A DNA stretch of 64,000 nucleotides from Bacillota bacterium. Its GTDB lineage: Bacteria > Bacillota > Clostridia > Acetivibrionales > DTU013. Position 1 is the stretch's first letter. The number at the start of each line of letters is the position of its first letter. The notes under the pieces were generated by a model. That model saw only the letters and a program-made list of their open reading frames with translations. It did no database searches and had not been told where the DNA came from. The position numbers were made by a program, and so were the translations under genes. Location of the stretch: assembly GCA_023412665.1 (NCBI GenBank), contig JAEZCA010000029.1, positions 49,714 to 113,713 on the forward strand, given 5' to 3'. Below, piece by piece: positions 54,252 through 63,600 of this stretch.

Positions 54252-57154
54252 ATTTTCTCTCCCGTATATTTATCACACCTATTCCTGCTGCACAACAGGA
54301 ACAAGCCCAAAAGGACGATCAGTACAGTACAGATAACCAGCAGGCCCGCCCGATAGCCACCCATCATTGCTATACCGTACACTACCGGACCAATCGTCTG
54401 TCCGCCGTTGTCGAATAGTGAGTAAACACCCATGGCGCGGCTTTCCCCAAATCCAGTGACACCGGGCAGCCCGGAATAATAGGTGGACTGCGCCGCATAT
54501 CCAAAGGAAAGCGACAGGGATAGCAGAACGATTCCTGCAACCGCCGACGGAACAGTAGGCGAAAGCACAAACAGAAGCGGGGCAAGGCAGATTAACAGGC
54601 TGGCAAGCGCCACCGTCCATTTTCCGCCCAACCGGGAGATCAGCACCTGTGTCAGTGGCGGACCTGCGTAGATGATGAACAGACCGCACACAAGATAAAT
54701 ACGGCCGATCATGGTCTCACTTATCCCCATTTCCGCCGCGTATAGCGGAAAAAAATACTCCCGGTAGGAAAGTGCCAGTAAGAACGGCAGAAGTACCAGC
54801 AGCAAAAAGCTCATCACCCTGCCATCGGACAAAAAACGTAGTAATCCCGTTGATTCACGCGCCATCTTCGACGGCTGCTCACGATACTCACCGCCGGTAA
54901 GGATCAGTGGAATTGCCAGCAACAGCAGCGCAGCGCCCGTATAATACACGATGGAAAAGCTGCCAAAGGACAGGATGATGGAACCGATGCCGGCTCCCGC
55001 TGTAACTCCGGCCAGCGTTCCAGCGCTGATGGCAGCAAATGCACGCCCGCTCTCCTCCTGGCTGCCGCTTCCTGCCGCCAAAGAATTTGTGCCTACCACA
55101 ATCAACCCCATACCGGCACCGATCAGGCATTTTCCGCCTAACAGGCCCAGGTAGTCGGGAATCAAACCACACAGCAAACATCCGGATATTTGAAGTAAAA
55201 AGCCTAAAAGCAAAGCTTTTTTGATACCTGTGCTCCGAGTGATGAAGCCACCCATAAAAGCAAATAATGCGGTAAACAGTACCTGCGCCGAAAGTGGGAT
55301 GGCCGCCCCCACGCTTTGCGGAATGCCAAGTATAGGTATATATCGCTGGTTTGCCAGTATGGAGATAAACATATCCTGCATGCAGTCGGCCAAAAAGGTC
55401 AAAAAAAGCAAGGTTCTGAGGGGAAAGCGGAGACCGGCAGGCAGCTCATTTGTTCGTGCACCGCATTGCTCTCTGTACTCCATATAAAAAAGAATTTCCA
55501 GAATCAGCATGATCAGTACCAACGCCGCCGAGAGCACAGTCAGTAAAATTTCCAGTGACAAGGCCCGATTTTGCGCATTCAGGTAGTCGAGGTTCACCCC
55601 CACCTCCATACTGGCGACCGGACTTCCTTCCCCGTCCAACACAGGCTTAATGACAAACGACCATGAGCCATAGGAACTCACCTCACCGCTGATCTCCTGC
55701 GCCGTGCCCTCGGAAAGCGTATCTGTATAACCCGTTGTGCCATATGTATACATAGGATGTCTGGCTGTCAGAGTGTCCTCATAATCCATCACTCCATAAA
55801 TGGTCTTTCCGTCGGTCACATAGACTATGTAGTAATAATAGGTGCCGGAGTTGTAGGTTAATGCCGTCAGCCTGTCCAGTGGTTCCTTTACTCGCATATA
55901 AGCGTCACCACGGTAGTCGGCAAGGCTGTTTATTTGCTCCAGCGCATCTGTGTCCAAACTCTGCACCAAAATATCGTTAAAAAGATTGAGCTGTTTCAGG
56001 GCTGTTTGCTGCTGTGTCTTAATCATACTGTCAATGGTGATGTAGCTGACCAGACCACCAATACATAGAGAGACACACAGTACAATGACCATTCGCTGGA
56101 CGGTTTCACTTCTCCTTTTACCGCGCCGCAGGCGAAGCAGCACAAGATAAACAAGCGCCAGCAGGAGCGATATGCCCAGAAACAGCGCCGTCCAAAGCGC
56201 GTATCGAAGAACAGGCGCACTGTATGAAAGCGTGTCCAGGTATTGGAGCTCACCGTCCCGGAGTCGATAACAGCCCGTATAATCGGTGGCACAAACGTCG
56301 CCTTCCCGTGCCTGCACGGCATATATGATGTTCTCACCCTGCAGCACTACCTGCTCCTCGCCGGTAGCGAGATCATAACGCAGTACTGCGCTGGCAGCCA
56401 GATCTGTATAATAGACAGCATTCTGCCCGGCACACAGCATCCATGAGGTGCGTCCCTCATCCTTCAAGACCCGTACCTGTCCATCCTCTCCCACGGCGCA
56501 TAGCTGCCCCGTGCGGTTGGTGAAAACAGGCAGCATGGTGTCTGGGACCACATCGGCATCTGAGATATATAACCCCGGCAATTGGTATTCCCGGCTCTCA
56601 GTTTCGCAGTTCTGAGTGGACACCCGGCGCACTGCAAGCCCTTCCGAAGTGCGCACTGACAACACCAGAAAGCCGCCTTCCTCATACATGGAGAGAATGT
56701 TCCCGTATTGCAGCGGCATATTTTCAGCTTCAGTGTAGTCAATTGTGTAAAGCGATGTTCCGCGGCGCCCATTCCGGTCGTAGCGGAAGATGCGCTCCTG
56801 ACGGATCCGTGTTCCCATCCCTGCGTAGCGGACGTCTGCCACATAAATGCTGCCGTCCGTACCCTCTGTCACCAAAGAGGCATAGTAAGGTGCGCCCTCA
56901 CTGTCTTTTCCGCAGGGGATCGTCCCGGAAAGCATGCCTTGCTCATCTACCAGCAAGACAAGCTTTTTCCCCCCGTCAATGAGGAACATCCGTCCATCGA
57001 TGCCTGGAAATACTCCCGACGGTCCGTCGAGAGTGTAACTCACTGAAAAAGGCACACCAATGAAAAGGCTTCTGCAAATCCAACAGATCCCCAGCAGCAC
57101 CATACATAAAATACCCAATGCCGGAATGGATTTTTTTGAAACAGGCTTTTTCAT
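54248..57154 (-). CDS. Sensor-MFS fusion: propeller-like and Cache-like ectodomains joined to an MFS transporter
   Basis: 968 residues from the ATG at 57154 (GGAGGG upstream). TM1 about 11-33; an extracellular region (38-315) with repeating blade-like strands (FLIDGGKKLVLLVDEQG, SIYVADVRY, VRVLKDEG) typical of beta-propellers; TM2-3 (317-341, 354-375); a second ectodomain (376-530) that looks like a Cache sensor; TM4 (533-557); then a 12-helix MFS carrier (about 578-960; GGFITRSTGIKKALLLG). I know of no characterised protein with this layout. It may transport on sensing, or sense the transported compound. It overlaps the GNAT gene. Confidence 0.85.
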   Translation of the reverse strand: MKKPVSKKSIPALGILCMVLLGICWICRSLFIGVPFSVSYTLDGPSGVFPGIDGRMFLIDGGKKLVLLVDEQGMLSGTIPCGKDSEGAPYYASLVTEGTDGSIYVADVRYAGMGTRIRQERIFRYDRNGRRGTSLYTIDYTEAENMPLQYGNILSMYEEGGFLVLSVRTSEGLAVRRVSTQNCETESREYQLPGLYISDADVVPDTMLPVFTNRTGQLCAVGEDGQVRVLKDEGRTSWMLCAGQNAVYYTDLAASAVLRYDLATGEEQVVLQGENIIYAVQAREGDVCATDYTGCYRLRDGELQYLDTLSYSAPVLRYALWTALFLGISLLLALVYLVLLRLRRGKRRSETVQRMVIVLCVSLCIGGLVSYITIDSMIKTQQQTALKQLNLFNDILVQSLDTDALEQINSLADYRGDAYMRVKEPLDRLTALTYNSGTYYYYIVYVTDGKTIYGVMDYEDTLTARHPMYTYGTTGYTDTLSEGTAQEISGEVSSYGSWSFVIKPVLDGEGSPVASMEVGVNLDYLNAQNRALSLEILLTVLSAALVLIMLILEILFYMEYREQCGARTNELPAGLRFPLRTLLFLTFLADCMQDMFISILANQRYIPILGIPQSVGAAIPLSAQVLFTALFAFMGGFITRSTGIKKALLLGFLLQISGCLLCGLIPDYLGLLGGKCLIGAGMGLIVVGTNSLAAGSGSQEESGRAFAAISAGTLAGVTAGAGIGSIILSFGSFSIVYYTGAALLLLAIPLILTGGEYREQPSKMARESTGLLRFLSDGRVMSFLLLVLLPFLLALSYREYFFPLYAAEMGISETMIGRIYLVCGLFIIYAGPPLTQVLISRLGGKWTVALASLLICLAPLLFVLSPTVPSAVAGIVLLSLSLSFGYAAQSTYYSGLPGVTGFGESRAMGVYSLFDNGGQTIGPVVYGIAMMGGYRAGLLVICTVLIVLLGLFLLCSRNRCDKYTGEKI

Positions 57155-57189
57155 ATGCCCTCCGATTTGCGACTTGTCCAAACTTGCTT

Positions 57190-57486
57190 TTATTCGATGG
57201 TGAGGATGTCGGTAAATCCTGTCACACCGAACACCTCAAGGATGATTTCATTGACATGACAGATCACCATCCTGCCCTGTTTATTCATCACCTTCTGGGC
57301 GGAGAGCAGCACACGCAGGCCGGCAGAGGAGATATACTCCAGTTGGGCAAAATCCATAATGAGAGAATCCACACCGTCAAGGGAGGTCTTAAGCTCCGCA
57401 TCCAGAAGGGGCGCGGTGGTGGTATCCAGACGGCCGGTCAGGGCCACGGTCAGCTTGGTCTCATTGAGAGTCTTGTTGATTGTCAT
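57190..57486 (-). CDS. STAS-domain anti-sigma-factor antagonist-like protein
   Basis: 98 residues from the ATG at 57486 (GGAGG upstream). LTVALTGRLDTTTAPLLDAEL and the phosphorylation loop LEYISSAGLRVLLSAQ are those of RsbV/SpoIIAA proteins; a Ser of ISSAG would be the phospho-site. Its kinase and phosphatase are probably the two halves of the protein at 51643. It is the small switch of the circuit. It starts 35 bases after the 5'-nucleotidase and ends 35 bases before the sensor-MFS gene. Confidence 0.92.
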   Translation of the reverse strand: MTINKTLNETKLTVALTGRLDTTTAPLLDAELKTSLDGVDSLIMDFAQLEYISSAGLRVLLSAQKVMNKQGRMVICHVNEIILEVFGVTGFTDILTIE

Positions 57487-57520
57487 TTCTTTACCTCCAA
57501 AAAAAGTGTTTTGCTTACAG

Positions 57521-59164
57521 CTACTGAACGGCCACAATACGGCCATCACCATAGACATCTGAGTAGCTGGAAGTGTTTTGCAAATAGTCATCGGTCAGGA
57601 AATTCAGCAGGGTATCAAAGTCCAGTCCCACGTCCGCCTCCAGCACGGGGCAGCCGGCAAACATGGAATAGCCGTCGCCACTGTCGCGCAGAGTGTAGTC
57701 AGTGCCCGCCAGTGAATAGGTTTTATCCGGCTCCAGCGGCTTGCCGTTTACCAGCACGGTCTGCACACGCCGCTCACCCTCCACGCCGGTAAACATACCC
57801 GAGTCGTCCCGGATAACCGGGGAGGGAATGTCGGTACGGAAGGTAAAGGTCAGTCCGGAGACCTGCAAAAAGCCGCCGTTCTCCTCCGGGACTGCGCTTA
57901 CAGAAAGTTCCAGTGCGTTCAAAAGCTGCTGGCCCGTCACTTTTATCGTGCACAGATGATTGCCGAAAGGAAATACGCTCAGCACATCGCCGTAGGTTAT
58001 TTCACCCGCTTTAATGCCTGCCCGGACGCCGCCACCATTCATCACGGCGATGTCGGTGTTTGCCTCCGCCCGGATCGCGTCGGCACAGAGATTGCCCAGA
58101 TTGGTTTCCGCCCTCCGCACAATGCGTATACCGGTCGCCGGATCGTCTGTCACCAGATCCTCCTTGACCGTCACCACGGGCTGCTTTAGCTGTTGCTCAT
58201 ACTCGGCCTTCAAGCCGTCGATATAAGCGGCTACGTCCCCATCCTTCTGAGCATAGTCAGAAACAAGTCCGGTAGAAAGGTTGCCGTCCCGATCAATCAG
58301 TAGATAGCCGATGTGGCTTAGACCCGACCCTGTAGAGGATAGCAGAACACGCTTGCCCTCCTTGTTCTGAACGCGCTCACACTCAATGATGCTGTGGGAG
58401 TGGCCATCCAGCACTGCATCAATGCCGGTGGTGTTAGCGATCAGTTCGGTGGAGAGATATGGAGCCGCAGCTGTTTCGATGCCCAGATGGGTCAGCGCGA
58501 TTACGTAGTGTGCACCCTCTTCCTTTCTGGCAGTGTCCACCACCTGCTGGGTTGCATCCCAGAGCTTCTTTCCGCTCTCGTCCTGCAAAAAGGAGTATAT
58601 GTAATTGCCTTTTTCATCCATGAAATAGGTGGGCCTGCTGGAGGTGAGGGTGTTGGGAGTGGAAACGCCCACAAAAGCGATCTTTACCCCGTCGCGCTCC
58701 ACCACGGTATAGGACCGGTAGATTAGCTTGCCGCTCGCCTCATCCGCAAAATTGAGGGCCAGGAACGGGAACTCCGCTTGCTCTGACAGTGTGCTCAGGG
58801 CATCCTGTCCATAATCAAATTCATGGTTGCCCAGTGTCATGGCGCAGTAGCCCAGCCTGTTCATGATCTCGATGGGCAGCTCACCCTCCGACAGCGAGCC
58901 GATGGGCGCACCCTGAATTGCGTCGCCGGTGTCCACCAGCAATACCTGAGCACCCTGTGTCTCCAGTTCTCCTTTGAACGCCGCAAGTCCCGCGTAGCCG
59001 ATGCTTTCATCCACCGCACAGTGGACATCGCCTGTATAGAGCACGGCAATGTCCGCACTTCTTTCGGCCTTATCCGGCCCGACGCAGCCAGCCAGAAACA
59101 GGGAAAGCGCCGCCATCTGGATAGCCGTGATTATGTAAGGTAATTTTCTTTTATCATTCATCAT
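57521..59164 (-). CDS. 5'-nucleotidase / UDP-sugar hydrolase-type lipoprotein
   Basis: 547 residues. A lipobox (LSLFLAGC) anchors it outside. The metallophosphatase half has TGDVHCAVD, LVDTGDAIQG, LGNHEFDYG and DGHSHS; the C-terminal half has the 5'-nucleotidase substrate domain (ETNLGNLCADAIR, NGGGVRAGIKAGEITYGDV, GDGYSMF). It releases phosphate from extracellular nucleotides. The ATG at 59164 has GGAG 6 bases upstream. It probably starts the eight-gene run or follows the LytTR gene, 95 bases away. Confidence 0.92.
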   Translation of the reverse strand: MMNDKRKLPYIITAIQMAALSLFLAGCVGPDKAERSADIAVLYTGDVHCAVDESIGYAGLAAFKGELETQGAQVLLVDTGDAIQGAPIGSLSEGELPIEIMNRLGYCAMTLGNHEFDYGQDALSTLSEQAEFPFLALNFADEASGKLIYRSYTVVERDGVKIAFVGVSTPNTLTSSRPTYFMDEKGNYIYSFLQDESGKKLWDATQQVVDTARKEEGAHYVIALTHLGIETAAAPYLSTELIANTTGIDAVLDGHSHSIIECERVQNKEGKRVLLSSTGSGLSHIGYLLIDRDGNLSTGLVSDYAQKDGDVAAYIDGLKAEYEQQLKQPVVTVKEDLVTDDPATGIRIVRRAETNLGNLCADAIRAEANTDIAVMNGGGVRAGIKAGEITYGDVLSVFPFGNHLCTIKVTGQQLLNALELSVSAVPEENGGFLQVSGLTFTFRTDIPSPVIRDDSGMFTGVEGERRVQTVLVNGKPLEPDKTYSLAGTDYTLRDSGDGYSMFAGCPVLEADVGLDFDTLLNFLTDDYLQNTSSYSDVYGDGRIVAVQ

Positions 59165-59259
59165 TCGTTTCTCCATTCTAAGATCTGATTTTAGTTTCGG
59201 CACTGCTATAGGGCTTCGCCACGTTCAGGCATTTGTTCCGCAGCTCCGACGGTTCCATT

Positions 59260-59988
59260 TTATTTCGATTGTCCTTTTCCCATATGAGAAAATAAGAACT
59301 CGTAATATTGTTCTTTGGCATGCTTTAAATTCTTTCTGGAAATGCTGATGACAACCTGTCCAAGACGGAAGTAATTCTCTCCCATCTCCGTGATGGAAGA
59401 TATATTTACGATAAAACTCTGGTGGCAGCGGATGAAGGACTGCAGTGGCAGCTCTTTCTCGATTTCATCCAGTTTGCCATAGCACTGTAGTATATCTCCG
59501 TCAGTCTTATGAAAAACAATGAGCTTATCCCTGCTTTCAATATAGAGGATATTGCGGTATTCCAGGCTATACATCGTCGATTTGTAGCTAAAACGGATTC
59601 TCTGGTTGCTTTCTCTCTTGAGCTCGTCTAACGCACGATCCAGGATGCGGTATACTCTTTCCCTGTCCAGCGGCTTTAAGAGATAATTGAAAGCGAACAC
59701 CTCATAGGCCTGGGGATAATGCTCCCTGCTCGATGTAACGAAAATGATTTTGATATCCTTTCTCTCTCTGCGAACTCTCTCAGCTGTCTTTATACCATCG
59801 GTTCCCGGCATATAGATGTCTAAAAAGAGGATGTCTATGGCATGTTTGTAATCCAGGAAATCATCTATAAACGTTTGTCCGTTTGTATAAGTGATGATAT
59901 CAAAAGAGTGGTCATAGGTATACAGAGCTTCCGACAATAGGGCTATATCCTCTGCCGTGTCGTCACAAATGGCAATACTGATCGGCAT
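59260..59988 (-). CDS. LytTR-family response regulator
   Basis: 242 residues. Receiver domain with D9/D10, phospho-acceptor D57 in LFLDIYMPGTDG and K in YLLKPLDRERV; then a LytTR DNA-binding domain (IRFSYKSTMYSLEYRNILYI, FIRCHQSFIVNI). The family binds direct repeats and often controls surface, competence or peptide-signal genes. No histidine kinase is beside it, so its input is missing in the window. GGGGGG lies before the ATG. It is the first minus-strand gene of the block and the likely regulator of it. Confidence 0.92.
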   Translation of the reverse strand: MPISIAICDDTAEDIALLSEALYTYDHSFDIITYTNGQTFIDDFLDYKHAIDILFLDIYMPGTDGIKTAERVRRERKDIKIIFVTSSREHYPQAYEVFAFNYLLKPLDRERVYRILDRALDELKRESNQRIRFSYKSTMYSLEYRNILYIESRDKLIVFHKTDGDILQCYGKLDEIEKELPLQSFIRCHQSFIVNISSITEMGENYFRLGQVVISISRKNLKHAKEQYYEFLFSHMGKGQSK

Positions 59989-60151
59989 AACATCCCCCCA
60001 GGCAAGATAAATACTGTCAATAAATTACAATACACCGATATATCTCTGGCTCCCAAATAAACATATGTCGTATTTAGTCGTATTTTTTACTTATAATAAT
60101 ACTATTTTCTTGGTTAATTGCCAAGACTCACCTTAAAGAATGGTAGAAACA

Positions 60152-60190
60152 TAACGCCTCGTTATAACGCCTTGCTATAACACTTCGTTA
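60152..60190. repeat. 13-bp tandem repeat, three copies
   Basis: Copies TAACGCCTCGTTA, TAACGCCTTGCTA and TAACACTTCGTTA follow without gap at 60152, 60165 and 60178. The 14-mer CGCCTCGTTATAAC at 60155 recurs exactly at 33154-33167 upstream of hprK. It lies in the 199-bp gap after the next gene and touches its stop codon. Confidence 0.8.
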
Positions 60191-60544
60191 TATTCCCATT
60201 TTTCTCTTTACATTACATCTTATGCCCATAAGCAGGTGAAGAACGCCTCCGATTACAGCGATATAGCTGTTTTCCTGCACAGAGGTATATCCTAAAACCC
60301 ACTCAAACGGCCTTTTCATGCTGCCTCTAGGAAAAATTGGGATGGCCTTGCCATCCTCTGGGCAAAGCCAGTCCCCGTCTGCCGGAGCATGCTCCAGACA
60401 GCCGATTTCTCCAATAATGACGAAGTTTCCGTCAGGATACCGTTTCCTCATTCCCTTCACAGTAAAATATGGAATTTTACTACAACTGTACACTTCCGTA
60501 AAAAATCGGGTTTTTTCAGTTTGAAGAGATATGTGGTAAATCAT
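60188..60544 (-). CDS. Hypothetical protein
   Basis: 118 residues from the ATG at 60544, with AAAAGGTG upstream. I do not recognise it. It starts MIYHISLQTEK, has a middle DGNFVIIGEIGC and CLEHAPADGDWLCPEDGK, and a rather hydrophobic end (YIAVIGGVLHLLMG) before a basic tail. No signal peptide is visible. It stands alone between the LytTR regulator and the SLH protein, with a hairpin upstream. The frame is longer than chance frames nearby and has a ribosome site, but it could be a remnant. Confidence 0.5.
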   Translation of the reverse strand: MIYHISLQTEKTRFFTEVYSCSKIPYFTVKGMRKRYPDGNFVIIGEIGCLEHAPADGDWLCPEDGKAIPIFPRGSMKRPFEWVLGYTSVQENSYIAVIGGVLHLLMGIRCNVKRKMGI

Positions 60545-60602
60545 ACCAATCACCTTTTCTCATAATAACAAAAAATGTGGCGAAATCTGAAAAGCGAGGT
60601 TG

Positions 60603-60639
60603 AAGTCCATATAGGGCAGTAACTACCCTATATGGACTT
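60603..60639. terminator. Perfect 14-bp hairpin after the SLH protein gene
   Basis: AAGTCCATATAGGG (60603-60616) and its exact inverse (60626-60639) flank 9 bases. It lies 25 bases past the stop of the SLH gene. The T-run (TTTTT) is on the plus-strand side; on the minus strand the stem has no strong T-run, so it may be a two-way element. Confidence 0.65.
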
Positions 60640-60664
60640 TTTGCCTATAAGATATGTACTGAGT

Positions 60665-63600
60665 TTATTTTGCCAATAAATAATAGAGTACCTGTGCCAT
60701 TTCCGCTCGGGCGGTCGTACCGGCTGGGGCGAGCTTGCCGCTGTTTCCGCGTATAATTCCAGCTTCCGCCATGAACATCATGGCTTCTCTGGCCCAGGAC
60801 GCGATACTTCCTGCATCTGAGAAGGATGACAAGGGTATGCCTGCGGACCCCTTGGGAAGTTTTCCGAGATTCTTAAGGGTATTATATAGAAGGGTGAACA
60901 TCTCTTGGCGAGTAATCTCCCTTTCCGGTCCGAACATATTGTTACCAATACCGTCTGATATGCCCAACCGTTTTGCCGCAGCCAAATAGCCGGTATAATA
61001 GGTAGCTCCGGCATCTGCAAAATTATCCCTGGCCTCCATGTCGGGGGCTATGTCATATGCCTTCATCAGCATCACCATAAACTGTCCTCTGGTGAGCTTT
61101 GCTTCGGGGCTGAAATAACCGCCGCCCGTGCCTGTAGAGATACCCCTTGCCGCTATAAAGGTAACCGCATCGCCATACCATGCAGCTGCCGGTACATCCT
61201 TGAAGCTCACTTTATTATAGCCTACGGCATAACTTGAGAAGTGGTTTGTAGTAAAGCTGATAGTATCTGTCGAAGAATCGTAAGAGCAATTGCTTATAAT
61301 TTCCAATTGGCCTTGTGCATTGATGTAGTAGATAATGATGGCGTTTGTATCCTCGCCTTCTTTAGGTGTATAGGGTACTGATACCGATACATTCCCGACG
61401 AACTGGGAGATAACCTTATCTCCACTGGTTACACGGAAATCAAACACCGGCCTGTCCCCTACCGCCTGCCTTGTTTCCTCACTGAGCGTTTGTGTATTTA
61501 CCCTTGATGCTATGAGCTTGACATCGGTCACAGCCTCTTCTGCTAAAACCTTCAAGGCTTGTCGGTCAAAGGTGAGTTCTGCAACAGGGGTTGATAAGGT
61601 AAACGCCTCTACCCTGCCGTCGGCGACTGAGTCCATGGCCTCTTTGGGAATACTGGCTTCCACTGATGCAGCATCGGCTGGGGCATCCATCTCGACTCGA
61701 ACCCTGGCAGCACGACTGTTGCCTTGTTCTACTGCTTCTGCAACCGCAAGACTAATGGCGCTGTTCAGCTGCGCCTGTGTAATGGCTGCTGTCGCCTTAA
61801 CGTCCTGGTCTAAAGTCGAAGATATGGTAGATATGATAGTTACAAAACCATCTGAAGTAACCACTTCATTTGTACTGCCGGAGGAAATGCTACCACCGGA
61901 GGAAACATCTCCGCCTGAAGAACCGGAGCCGTCATTAGAGCCTCCGTTATCAGTGGGCTTTGCTTTCCACTGGGCATATACGGTTATGTCAGCATCTACA
62001 GGCGTATTTCCCATAAATGACGTGCCGCTTCCATCCGCTTTGGTATTCCAGCCCATGAATGTATAGCCTGAGCGTGCAGGTTCTTTTGGAAGGGTCACTA
62101 AGCTTTCTCCAGAGACTACAGTCTTTCTTTTGGGGTCGGCATCTGTATCTCCACCGTTTCTATTGAATGTGATCGTGTTGGTATGGAGGGTAAAGTTAAC
62201 AGTATATGTCTTCTTTGTGACTCCATCCTCTGCCGTAACCTCCACGATGATACTACCCGGCAGCTTTGAGGCCGGGGTTATTGCCATACTCGCCTTCCAA
62301 TCCCTTGGCATTGCACTAATAGCTCTCACCAAATTACTTAGACTGATATCTTTGGACACTACTTCCTCATAGCTGTATTTGTCCGGATCAAATCCGATTA
62401 CACTTCTACTATTAAAAAAGAGCTGCTTCAGGGAGGCATCTGTACCGGGCTGGTAGTCCATTACAATATCGACATTAAAAATGGCCATTCCCCAATCGTC
62501 AAAGAAAACACAAAATATCATGGAATCACCCGCCGTGGGACTTAGAGCAAGAATATCGTCTTTATCAATATTCAGCATATTTCCATTAACGGAATATTTC
62601 ATATCTTTTGTATTCCCATTACTGTCGCAAATCACCTTCGTTACAGTGCTGCTATCATTCCAGGTTATTACAGGAGCAATATCCTTTGGTGCACTCAGAT
62701 CAAAGCTCAAACATTTGGGACTGATAACTGCGCTTATTGGTTCCATAACTTCTATTGTGACTTGTGCAGTTTTATTCATGTCGTTCTTGATTCCGTAAGG
62801 CAGATTTTTTATAGTACCAGTGACTTGATATGTACCCTGCTTATATCCATCATATAAGAATTTTTCATAATCCCAATCTATCTCAACCTTCAGCGTACTG
62901 CCGTCATCGAGCGTTGCATACACACTATCGGGCAGGTCTATAGCAGCTTTATCAGTTCCCCATGACACCTGCTTATTTAATGCCTGAACCTTAATTATTT
63001 TTTTATCCGCCCCGGTCCTTTCATATATAGTCAGCTCATGCCACTTATCATCTGTCGTATCTCCGTCATCTGACCCTTTATAGGCAGAGGCACTTCCCTT
63101 GGGAACACTTACAACCACGCTTCTGGCTACATCCTTAAAAGCATTATTCCCCACTTTCGGCGGTACGGCAGAAAGAGTAGTGACGAACTCCAGATAATAG
63201 CAGCAGTAAAATGCATTATCCCCAATGCGAGTCACATTCGCCGGAATTATGACCATCTCAAGACTTTCACAATTTGCAAAGGCCTCTTTTCCGATAGAAG
63301 TGACGCTTGCCGGGATGTTGATATTTTTCAGAGAAAAACAATCATAAAATGCGCCATCGCTGATAGCCGAAAGACCTTCCGGCAGAATGATCGTGACATA
63401 GGATTTACCTCTGAACAGTCCATCCTTCATTACATTATCATTCACATCATAATACTTAAAAGACGTTTCGGAAAAATCAATTTCTTCAATATTCCAATAA
63501 TACCTTGGACGGCTTATAGATAAATAATCCTGATCAGCTGTATTTAAGACACCCCCTGTAACCTTAAGCCTTCTTATCTTATCATAGGCTCCGGAGTAAC

